A stretch of DNA of 64,000 nt from Impatiens glandulifera (lineage: Eukaryota; Streptophyta; Magnoliopsida; Ericales; Balsaminaceae), in assembly GCF_907164915.1 (NCBI RefSeq), contig NC_061866.1, positions 48,973,370-49,037,369 on the forward strand, in the 5' to 3' direction. Position 1 is the stretch's first letter; every line of letters begins with the position of its first letter. The position numbers and the translations under genes were made by a program. Below are positions 51,981 to 62,525 of the stretch, piece by piece. The notes under the pieces were generated by a model. The model was not told the DNA's origin. It searched no databases and saw only the letters and a list, made by a program, of their open reading frames with translations.

Positions 51981-53715
51981 GGGGAGGCTGCATTGGAGAT
52001 CAGTTTGATTTTTTCAATTATTTGATCATATGTTTATTATATATATTATTATAACCAAGTCATGATTAATAATGAATGACCAAGTTTATGTTTTTCATTG
52101 TGTATATCCATTTTTACTTAATAATTTAATATATTTGTCATGTCTTGTTAGAGTGCTAGATTGAATGGTTCTTCAATAGGCACACCAACTCCTTATTGTT
52201 TAATGAACATATATAATTAATGTCATCTATGACATTTAAGGCTGAGATTTTTTTTTTCCTTTGTGAAGAACATTTCTCGAGAAAGAAATGACTAATATAT
52301 TTCATGAATTGATCGTGTCAAACTTGGACGCAATGGGATATTTAATTATATATTTATTTGGGTGGGAGGTTTATTTAATTGGGGGTGTATAGTAAATACT
52401 ATTGGACATTTAATGAGAAAAAAAATTCATTGTTGCATATGTTGTATATCAATGCCTTAGGCACTTGCAGCTAAAATATCTGACTCAACCCTTTTAACTA
52501 CGCCACACACGATGATAAAAATAAATTTTCGCTAATAATATATATTTTTAAATGGTCCGGGTGTGAAAACTTAAACTCATGATCTTGAAAAAATAAGTTA
52601 CTACTACTGAGTATGAGTTTTCACTTTGTCGTTAATATTAATATAATATATAAATATGGTTAATAGCTATTAACAATTGTGTACTTACCATTGTGATATA
52701 GTTTACATTATTTATAAATATTAATAACGAACAACAATAAATATTTAAACTATCAGCGAGGATATTAAGTTAATAGGGATAATTCATTTTTTTTTTTAGA
52801 TTATCAATTTAGTTTGTCAGAAAATAAACTATCTGACATAATATCAACCACCAAGATTTACAAAATAGAAAAGACTTTTGAAGGCTCTATTTTATGCAGA
52901 ATTAGCATTATACCTCACAACCACGACCACTAAAAAATCAAACCGTGATCTTGAAGGCTCCATTGTCGGAAACTGAATTATATATGTGGCATTGGTCAGT
53001 CTTCCAATAAGCTTACATCTTTTTACTTTTTACCTTTTTCATGAATTTTATGAATTTATTAATATAAAATTGATGTTGAGTGAACAATATTAAAGACAAT
53101 GTTCAAAGTTTTGAAATATTTATTTTATTGATTGGATAAGAGTCTGAATAAAAAGATTATTTATAAAAGGGTCCTATGTAGAAGATCAACCTCAAATACT
53201 GTTAAAGGGACCAAGTAAATTAACTAAAATAACCTCTCCTTTTATTAGAGAAGGGGACGACGATAAACACAATATGATCATCTATAAGAGAGTAAATGTT
53301 ATTTAGACGATTTTTTTACGACAAAAGATCTGCTTTAATTAACTAATATAGTGTCACAAACTCGAACAAAACACAAAACTAATTTTAAAAACTCGATATA
53401 AATATATAAATATATATTTGATATTGCCTTGTGATTTGCATTGGTAATCTTAGTGGTGACGATTTCAATCAGAATCTATAGCTTTACTGGTAAAGTAATT
53501 AGATATCTAATAAGGATTTGTTGCTAAGCAAACTTTTAATTAGTAGCTTTAATTAAAGATTGAGCAGAACCAGATTCCTAACATGTGTCCAAGTTAATAG
53601 TGTTCTTATTATGTCTTAAAATTATTACTGTTCTTTGTTAATCATACAATCTTAAGCATTTGTTGACTCAATCAAAATTTTAATCTAATAGTAAACTCAC
53701 ATATATTAAGATACA

Positions 53716-53750
<35 letters not shown>

Positions 53751-53866
53751 CAAGAAAATATATTTCCATCACTATTATTTTGTAGTGCAGACCTATGAGA
53801 ATGATTTCTATCTTCATTTAAGACGTTTTAAATGTGAATCGATCTTGTCATTTTTTAGAACCATTT

Positions 53867-54365
53867 TCCTATCTACCGGCCACCCTCCATTCACTTTCCC
53901 AAAATACCCACTTTCTCTCACTAAATTCATTAATTAACTCACTAATTATATATTTCTCTCCCTAAACTTAATAATTACTTAATTTTATAAACATAATATA
54001 TATATAATTAAAATTAATAATATTTTATTAAATAATTAAAACTTATATATTAAAATAAAATGTATATTTTTTCTATGTAGTTTAATTTTATTTATATAAA
54101 TTATAATTATAAAATTAAGTAAAGATATAAATAGGTGTGTAATTTTAATATTTATATAATATATATTTTATTTAAATTATTTAAGTATTATTAATTTTAT
54201 TATATAGATAAAATATATTAATATTTATTTAAGAATTTTAATTATTTGAAAATGTGAATGAGTTAATTATGAGTTTAGAGATAGAACTGAATATTTTGGA
54301 AAAATGAATGAAAAGGTGGGTATATTAGGAAAAAGTGAATGGAAGTTGGGTAAACAGGGAAAGAA
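53867..54365. mobile_element. Non-autonomous foldback-type element with about 110-base inverted arms
   Basis: The left arm (53867-53975: CTCCATTCACTTTCCCAAAA, CTCCCTAAACTTA) pairs imperfectly with the reverse complement of the right arm (54254-54365: TTCCATTCACTTTTTCCTAA, ATCTCTAAACTCA). The 280 bases between are AT-rich and non-coding. Long arms suggest a Mutator-like or foldback MITE. I could not settle the target duplication. Confidence 0.6.
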
Positions 54366-54821
54366 ATAGTTCTCAGATTTGATCGTTGAAAATAAATGTA
54401 AATTCAAATAAAGGAATATATTCTTATAATTTAAGCGGTGTCATACATAATCTTTTGAAAAATAAAGGTCTTTTTTTAGTTTTGATTTGTAGGGTACTAT
54501 GAAACATTATTTGAACTTTTAAGGAAAGGGCTTAATTATAATTATTCTCTTGAATTTGCAATTGATAATGGAATTTATTTTTAATTTTATTAAGTTGGTT
54601 TTTTATTTTTTAGATTATTCCCAATATATATCTACCATAGCCAAAATCAATGAACATAAAAAATTAACTAGAGGTCATCAAATATGTATGTTCTAAAAAA
54701 ATTCACTCAATTTATGTATTTTTAGTTACAATATATCTATTTATTTAAAAAAAAAAACCATTCCAAATAAAATACGTACAATTATATAAATTTTTTTTGG
54801 AGGAAAACAAAAATGTTACTA

Positions 54822-55052
54822 CGGATGAAGTGTGTAGCCCGCAAACACACTTAATCATTTAAGTAGGCGCAGAATTTGCCGTCTGACGGGCTCGAACCTA
54901 GGAATTTAAGGTTAGTATTCACTTCTTATGGGCGCTAGGCTAGAAGAGGTGGATACTAACACTAAGTTCCTGGGTTCAAGCCCCCCCGTTAGGTGACAAA
55001 TTATGCGCCTAGTTAAATAGTTATGTGTGTTTGTGGGTTACATACTTAATTC
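54822..55052. mobile_element. Head-to-head pair of tRNA-like SINE fragments (near-palindrome)
   Basis: The left arm 54822-54926 and the right arm 54945-55052 are inverted copies separated by 18 bases. Both carry TACTAAC.TTAA.TTCCT.GG running into TTCGAGCCC or TTCAAGCCC, which match a polymerase III B box (GGTTCRAGCCC), and both continue into CAAATT.TGCGCCTA. The arms have diverged at many positions. Confidence 0.6.
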
Positions 55053-56006
55053 ATTGTAAGAAAAAAAAATTATTCTCTTATCTTTTATATTTGTTATATT
55101 GTCTTTGTCGGTGATGATCGCAACTACTATCCGATGCCACTTTTTTCAATTTTATCGTGGCAGCAGATCAAGTGTCGAGAAAACTCTCATTATATTTATT
55201 GAAAATGTGGTGACATCACTTAACCCCATTGATTTATGTTCTTCACGTCACCTATCTATTTGTCGAATCAAATATAAGTTTCCTAAATAGTTCATTAAGG
55301 GAAAGAAAACATCCATATTATGAGGACTTTTTGGAATTGCATCATCAACCAGTTGGAAATAAAGAAGAAGAAAAATATGGTTTGAAAATTTTCATTATGC
55401 TATGCATGATGCATGATTTCAATTTACCTTTTCAAAATTTCAAAGGATCAACCAACAAAGATCTTTCCAAGGCCTTTTTGGAAAAAGTTAATCCATCTTC
55501 AATTTCTTAACATGAAAACAATCCATATTATAAGATATCACAACCTACAAATGAATGTTTTTGATACCTTAACAAATAATTATAAATTGATGACAAAATT
55601 CATTGTAAAAAAACAAATATCAACCTCAAAAGTTGATCAAAATATCATTATTCTTATTGCATTTTAAAGTTGGACTCATGCAACTACATATCTATAGAAT
55701 AACGATATTTTTTTTAAAACCTCACTTGTTATTTGATTTCTATTTAGATTTTGATTTATACATTAATACTATTACATATGATTAGTGAATACTATTATAT
55801 ATATAGAGAGACAGATAGATCGATTATAAACCAACAAAGCAAAGCCGCTTTTTTTAGGGCTATATATATAATATGACCAAACATTACATATATAATTAAT
55901 GATCATAAAATAAAAATGGTTGCCCATTTTACAAATAAACCCATTTAATTTATTACATACTAATTAAAATTCATCCAATAACATGGGTTTGAAGGGTTTA
56001 TAAACC

Positions 56007-57656
56007 TTAAAGATCATTCATAACTCCGGCAATAGATCCAACGGCCGCCAAAGCAGTGATTAACAGACAAAACAAACTTAACATTTGCAAACAAACCCAT
56101 TTTCTACTCCACTTCTCCACCTTCTTCTGCACAATATACATCTCCACCGGAAAGTAAACCGTCAACGGCCAAAAACCCATTGCCCCAAGTATCCCCGCAA
56201 CATCATTAAAGAAAGGAAGCAACATCGCCACCGCCGTCGTCATCACCACAAAACTCGATCTCCATACCAGACGAAACATGTTCAACTTGTAACATGGGAT
56301 CAACGGAATACTAACTTTCTTGTTGATGATGTTACTATCCGGCCATTTTTTTGCTGCCCATTTCTCGACGAAAGCGAATAAGGGTTGACAGAAGACTTGG
56401 TAGGCGCCTACTAGATGAACAACAATGGCGGCATTTGCTATGTTTAAGAGCCAGAATGGGTTGAAGAAACCGAAACCGGTTAGAAGGTTTCCCGGCGAGG
56501 AGTCACCGAAGGCGCCGTAACCCATGCATCCACATAATATGTAGAATGTTGTTGTTACTCCGATGCTGATTAAGGTTGCTTTTTTCATTGTTTTTGATTC
56601 AGATGGTGGGGATTTGATTGTGTCTTGGATTTCAATTAGGATAATCGAATAGGAATATGCAAATGCTATGTCACCTAGGGCTTGGAAACTTCTCCATATC
56701 TTCACTGTTTTAGTGATAGTAGTTCCATTAATGGCGATTCCATTTATACTTCCTTTAAAAGTTCCATTTGCTACGACTTTAGTTATTCCAAGAACAAGTC
56801 CAATTGAAGAGTAAGTAAAGGACATTATAGCAGCAAGAATTGAAAGCCACCATATTTGATCAAAATCTGGAATTTGTGAGAATATGATTTGTGTGATTCC
56901 GAATAAGATCATGTAAGGATTACTCGACATTTTACATGGGTTCTTTTCTCCATTCTTGTGGAAACAATCGGATCTCTTGATTGCCCTGAAATCATTTTAA
57001 TCAATAAATTCACTACATTGGAAAAAAAAATTGAATCTTTTTTTACTTACATCATGCTTATAGATGCTGCAATTGTGTATCCAACTGCCACTCCAAACAA
57101 GTTGAGGTACTGAACAAACCCACATAACTTCACCTTAACTCCGCCTGATCAGATCATATCAGATGTTACATGCATTAATTAATATGTAGTAATCAATGGA
57201 TGTATAAGTAAAATATAATTATGTACCGAGATTAGATCGGACTGCATCCGTGTAAGTATAATTCCTCTTGCCAGAATCGGGATCGGCAGATCTATAGCAA
57301 TCAGCTAAGAGACCGGAAGTATAATAGATGACAAAGGAGAAGAAGAGCATGACAATAGGACCGGCGACCCAACCCAACTGAGCTATGGCCCAAGCCAAAG
57401 ACAAAACTCCTGATCCGATCACCGCGGTTATAATGTGGGCACTCGCAGTCCAAACAGTTCCTAAAACAGGGGATGAGATAATCAGAAATCTATTGTGTTT
57501 ATAACTTGAATGTTAATTTCGTTCTTAAGTACCTGTTCTTTGAGGGCGGCCATCGTCGTCGACAGAAAAACTGTTGGAGTTGCCGTTTTGCTGAAACATG
57601 TCTACGGTATAGACGTCGTCGTCGCTGTTGTTGTTAATGTTATTGTTATCAGCCAT
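56007..57656 (-). CDS. AAP: Amino acid permease, AAP subfamily (C-terminal tail lost)
   Basis: Four exons: 57656-57533, 57460-57227, 57144-57051, 56985-56007; 476 residues. The start is MADNNNINNN, an acidic Asn-rich N-terminus, followed by RTGTVWTASAHIITAVIGSGVLSLAWAIAQLGWVAGP, the hallmark of AAP permeases. Other diagnostic segments are YYTSGLLADCYR, GKRNYTYTDAVRSNLG, FSQIPDFDQIWWLSILAAIMSFTYSSIGL and ALGDIAFAYSYSIILIEIQDTI. About ten to eleven membrane helices are expected. Family role: proton-coupled import of neutral and acidic amino acids at the plasma membrane. The protein stops at GVMNDL. The family usually goes on with KVYKPFKT-type residues, and exactly these appear one base out of frame after the stop. 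So one base (extra T in CTTTAAGG) seems inserted. The loss is of a short cytosolic or apoplastic tail, and the transporter may still work. Confidence 0.93.
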
Positions 57657-57726
57657 AGAACACTAAAGTTCAAATATTTATCTCTCTTAATTTAGTGTAG
57701 TGATCAAATCGATGAAAATAAGGTGG

Positions 57727-57734
57727 TATTTATA
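57727..57734 (-). promoter_or_regulatory. TATA box of the amino acid permease gene
   Basis: TATAAATA on the minus strand about 71 bases upstream of the ATG at 57656. Confidence 0.6.
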
Positions 57735-57812
57735 ACCTTTGGGAATTGAACCGTTGGGAATTGAAAAAGAGTGGTTGGGATGATTAAAAAATTGGTGAAA
57801 ATCTAAGGTCAT

Positions 57813-57832
57813 TTTTTTTTTTTTTTTTTTTT
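57813..57832. repeat. Poly-T tract
   Basis: More than 20 consecutive T in the AAP upstream region, between the TATA box and the MITE. Confidence 0.9.
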
Positions 57833-57914
57833 TCGGTTGATTTTTTAAAAAATTCAAACCAAATCAATTTTCAAATGAATCACTTCTCAACTATCACATC
57901 ACTCATTTTATAAA

Positions 57915-58075
57915 GAGGAGTGATAGAAAGAGGGAATTTGGTGAGGAAATGACTTGGCATCACCTTGTTTGATAAATGTAAAAGTGGGAGGAAAGAGAGA
58001 AAATAGAGAAATTATTTGATTTTTTCATCGAATAAGATTATGTCAAGTCATTCTCTCACCAAATTCCCTCACCTA
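57915..58075. mobile_element. Small MITE, copy 1, in the AAP upstream region
   Basis: Inverted ends AGGGAATTTGGTGAGGAAAT (from 57931) and TCTCACCAAATTCCCTCACC (to about 58073) extend into GACTTGGCAT/ATGTCAAGTC. The interior contains AAGTGGGAGGAAAGAGAGAA and TTATTTGATTTTTTCATCGA. A second copy in the opposite orientation is at 61406-61572. It starts about 260 bases upstream of the AAP start codon. Confidence 0.85.
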
Positions 58076-58540
58076 ATCATTTTTCAATATTAAAATACTT
58101 TTTATTTTAAATTATTATTTTTATATATTAATACCCTTTAAGTTTTTTTACCAAAAATAATCATCATCTTTTTAAAATCATCAAAAATCATTATTTGTTT
58201 CTCCCTTTAAGTTTTTAAAAAAATCAAAATCCAAACAAAGCCTAAGTGCCCAATGACTTGAAAACGTTATAGGACTTGACACGACATAAAAATTAGTGCT
58301 TTCTATCTATTATATATAGGGTTGACTATAGTTTTTAATAATATATACACATGCATGGTGGGTAGGGTACCCTTTAATGTGATCAAATCTTTATTCAAGT
58401 TAAACAATTAATGTTATAAATAAATAGCACCCTTAACCGAGAAAAACTAACCCTTAATTCTCATTTAGCTTAATAATTAGCCCTCTTAATAGATAATAAT
58501 AATATGCAATGAAATCTCAAAACTACAAATGCAGAGGCAT
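58076..58540. other. Spacer
   Basis: AT-rich, no element recognised between the MITE and the GGGACC cluster. Confidence 0.6.
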
Positions 58541-58544
58541 TGTT

Positions 58545-58678
58545 GGGACCTTGTGGTCCTTTGCAAATGATACATTAAATAGTTCGGGACCTCGTGGTCC
58601 ATTCACAGACTGGGACCTAGTGGTCCATTCACAAATGATACATTAATTATAGGTTGGGACCTGGGACCACGTGGTTCC
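58545..58678. promoter_or_regulatory. Cluster of four GGGACC..GGTCC elements, one with a G-box
   Basis: Cores: GGGACCTTGTGGTCC (58545), GGGACCTCGTGGTCC (58586), GGGACCTAGTGGTCC (58612) and GGGACCACGTGGTTCC (58663). Each is a dyad with GGACC/GGTCC arms. They are separated by shared spacer sequence ACAAATGATACATTAA. The last contains CACGTG (58668-58673) and GGGACCAC, which matches the TCP-factor consensus GTGGNCCC on the other strand. The cluster lies about 0.9-1.0 kb upstream of the AAP start codon. It could be a regulatory module or just a tandem repeat. Confidence 0.6.
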
Positions 58679-58689
58679 TTTACAAATGA

Positions 58690-59406
58690 TAAAAAACTAT
58701 GAATAAAACAAATAAATTTTTTTAAAAAAAATAAAAAAAATATATATAAGGCCATGCATATCACCTTCTTACATTAAAAAAAAAATAACTAAAATTCTTT
58801 TTCGAGTAGGCTTATTCACCTCAACCATAAGGTAAATTAAGTATGTGTATAATAAAATCTAAGAGAAGGAACTTCCTCTACATTATTAGTGAACTTTTTG
58901 TTTTTACTAGATTAGTGAACTTACTTGAAATATATTGAAATGAATATCCAATGTTGGGTTTGAGGGTAGTTTGCTCTCGGTTTGCATGGTTTAGATTAAG
59001 TTATTTAAATATATATTCAAATTAAATTTATAAAAAAAATAGTTAAATTCACTATGATACTTTAAGAGTCAAAAGAGTCATATTTAAGAAAATGAATTTA
59101 AGTTGAGGTGGTAGACGATAACTGTGGCATTAATAGCTTCATATTTAAGGTAGACATAAATATATGAATATATTTTTTATAATATTTTCGTGATAATTTA
59201 ATGTATATGAGGGATGGTTGAAAGTTATTGGATTATTTAAAATTATTCAAATTAATAACCCAAATCAAACCAAGTTGATTTTTTTTTTTTTTAACTTGAA
59301 AATAGTTTATTCAAACTCTAATATTACAAGGATTATAATCATAAGATCTATATTTTTATTTAAAGTGCATTTCAAAGGTATAATAGTTGTGAGGAGAAAA
59401 TTGATT

Positions 59407-59462
<56 letters not shown>

Positions 59463-61405
59463 TATGATCTGCGGGCCAGCTAGCAATATTATTCAATTAT
59501 GTGAAATAATGTAAAAAGTGTAGAACTTGTTTGAATTTGGTCATGTGGTCCATTACCATTTAGTATGAATGGTCTATTTTCTCATTTTATCCTTATTTTT
59601 CTTTTCTAAGAGATATAAATGAATTAAATTACTGTCATTAGTTTCATTTATAATAATATTTATATTTTAAGTTATTTTTCTAATCCAATTACATTTGAAG
59701 TTTGTGCTGACTCAATTTCATTATAATATAAATCTGATGAAATTCATTTTAAAATACAAAAGTAAATTTGAAACCGGACTTAGGATGGGAGAGCCATCCA
59801 AAGTGGGGGTATTTGAAGGGGGGATTGACCTACCCTGTACAGTGCTAAGTAGGCCATGTAGCATGTGTTAGCTTAGATATGACTTCTACTTAGGATTGGA
59901 ACATGGCTCGATTTAATCGATTTTCAGTTGGTTTTGTCTAGTTTCATTATGTCGGACTTACAAATATAAGAGAAGTGATAAATGAGAAATTGAGATAATG
60001 ATGTTTCATCACCTCATTTGGTGAAAAAAAATACAAAATACTAGAAAAGAGAAAAAAAATGACAATTTTTTCTAATCTTTTAGTCAATCCCAAATATATG
60101 TATATATATATATATATATAGTTAGTTCGATGTTACCTATACAGACACTACCTGGATCTACTCAATATATGTCAAGTCTTTAAATTTTTTTTCTCATAAT
60201 TAACTCATTATATTAGAGATCGATTGAGATTGTTGGTTGGTTTGTGGAGTATGATAAAGGCATGTAAAAAATGTGAAATCATGATATGAGAGGTCGATTG
60301 AAATTGATGGTTGATTTTGAGAGAAATAATAGGTGTGTGAAAATGTGTAAGGTCATGATATTATATGTGTATTGTGTGATTGTTGGTTGGTTTGTCGAAG
60401 TGGTGGTAAAAAAAGTTTGGTAATGAATAAGAGATCGATAATAGTGTAAAACACATCTAACATTACTTTAAATAAGATCCAAATGTATGACACAATTTTA
60501 AATGTTTAGATCGATTTATAGTAACTAACCAAAAAGTGTGGCGTAATTAATTTGATTCTTATTGGGAAGAAATTAAAAAAAAAATTAAGTGTTTTTAAAA
60601 TTTATAAAATTAATTTTTTAAAATTTATATATTTAATTAATATTAAAATATATGTTAACATTCAATGCACACTGCACACGGACTTTAACCAAATAATAAT
60701 TCTTAAAGTTATTGAAACATTAAATGCACATTCATTTAATGTTTCAATGTATTCAATGTCACAATTTAATATGTTTTGTTTGTTGTGATTTTTATTCAGT
60801 CATATATTATGAAATGAATTAAATTAACATTTTGGAAATTAATATATTTTATTTTTATTTTTAATTCAACTATATGTATATTATAAGGAAGAAAAATAAT
60901 TATATTGCCAACAAAATTGAAAACTAACTGTCTATAAAATCTCTAAATTGAACTTAACATCAATTGGTTTAGTAATAGTTCAACAGTCAAGTCAAACTAA
61001 TATATTACAATTATAATTTTAACTTAAATATTTAATCTAATAATTAAATCTTTAAAATTTAAATTATAATATTCTTATTTATTTTTCAAAATAAATTTTA
61101 TATATAATTATATTATTTAATTGTGGGAGAAGTAAGATAATTTATCTCATTCATTTTCTCTCTTGTTTAAAGAGAATTATTATTTGTTAATCTAACTAAT
61201 GATAATTTATTTAATTTATTTTTTTTAATGCGAGTGTTTTGTTTATATTTTAATTTGGTTGGGGGTTTGTTATAACTAAATAGTTTATTTAAACAGTTAT
61301 TCATTTTTTTCCTAAATTTTAACAAAAAATATAGTTCACTTTTCAAGTTTTCATGTAATAACATTTATATTTTTAATTTACAAATCTTATTGACTATTTT
61401 TTTTT
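58690..61405. other. AT-rich spacer with microsatellites and a 75-base tandem repeat
   Basis: An (AT)n run lies at about 59410-59457 and another at 60099-60120. A less AT-rich patch (59770-59930) of unknown nature has ACTTAGGATGGGAGAG and ACTTAGGATTGGAACA. A tandem repeat is at 60215-60400. No coding exon recognised. Confidence 0.55.
60215..60400 (+). repeat. Diverged tandem repeat, period about 75 bases
   Basis: Units start AGAGATCGATTGAGATTGTT (60215) and AGAGGTCGATTGAAATTGAT (60289). A third partial unit has GATTGTTGGTTGGTTTGT (near 60378), matching the first at twice the period. Confidence 0.75.
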
Positions 61406-61572
61406 GTGAGAGAATTTGGTGAGAAAATTTGGTGAGGGAATGACTTGGCATAATCTTATTCGTTGAAAAAATCAAATAATTTCTCTCTTTTCTCTCTTTC
61501 CTCCTACTTTTACATTTTACAAGATGCCAAGTTATTCCCTCACCAAATTCCCTCACTCTATCACTCCTCTTT
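61406..61572. mobile_element. Small MITE, copy 2 (inverted relative to copy 1)
   Basis: The reverse complement matches the element at 57915-58075 over its length, including GAGGAGTGATAGA at one end, AAATGTAAAAGT, GGAGGAAAGAGAGAAAA, TTATTTGATTTTTTCAACGA and GAATAAGATTATG. One terminal segment (AATTTGGTGAG) is duplicated here. No coding capacity. Confidence 0.85.
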
Positions 61573-62476
61573 TTTTACCTACTATTTTTGTATATATATA
61601 TTTTTATGGATAGTGTTAAAAAAAATAAGAAACAATTAATTTTACTTTTGACTTGGAGCTTAAAAGTAAATATTATTAAAAAATTAAATTTCAATTTTTA
61701 AATAAATTAATGTTTATCTTTTTATTAGGTTTTATTTATTTATTGGTTATAACTTATTACATTAATAATATTTTTGAACAAATTAAAGATGTTATAAAAA
61801 ATATAATTTATTATTTTTATAAAAAAAATATATATACATATATACTAATTTTTTTATTTTTATATATAATAATGAAAAATATATTTTTTTAAGAATAAAT
61901 AAAATTTTGTAATATATATTTTATTTTTTTTAAAAAAATCGTATATATTAAAAATGATTAAAATTTTATTGTAATATATATATCTATTCATATGAATAAT
62001 TATGTATTAAAAAAGAAACATAATATAAAAAAATTTGCATACAATATAAAACTATTTTTAATATTTAATTTAATTTATTTTTATTAATAAACTTTAATAA
62101 TATAAGTTATATAATATGTTTTTTATTTTATACATTTACTAAATAAAAATAAATAATATAAAATTATTTACATCTCTTTAATAGTTAGTTGACAATTTCA
62201 AATTAAATTAAAATAAACATGTTACGACACATTTAACTTTAAGATTGTCAAATAATATGACACATTTAACTTGTAAAATAACACTAACACATTTAATTTT
62301 AATAACGCTTATTGACACATTTAATCAATTTTAACCTTGTCAAATAACACTACACGACAAATTTAACTAACTTTAACCTTATCACTTATCAGATAACACT
62401 GACACATCTAACTTGTCAGATAACAATGATACATTTAACTGATTCATAAGATAATATTCTTTCATTTAATCTTTAA

Positions 62477-62525
<49 letters not shown>

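Larger units (their letters stand above)
51981..56006. other. Spacer with two inverted-repeat elements
   Basis: AT-rich upstream region of the germin-like gene and 3' flank of the amino acid permease. It holds an (AT)n run (about 53717-53746), a long-armed inverted repeat (53867-54365) and a near-palindromic pair of B-box repeats (54822-55052). Frames at 55099-55667 (61-93 codons) have no recognised resemblance. I treat them as unproven, though this patch is slightly less AT-rich than its surroundings. Confidence 0.5.

Noticed and set aside
54880..54985. tRNA gene
   Set aside because: A B box is present in each arm but no acceptor stem, anticodon loop or convincing A box can be folded; SINE-like fragments fit better.
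55099..55667. Possible small gene from three overlapping frames
   Set aside because: No recognisable motif, no consistent splice sites, and frames overlap in different phases. Kept only as an unproven patch.
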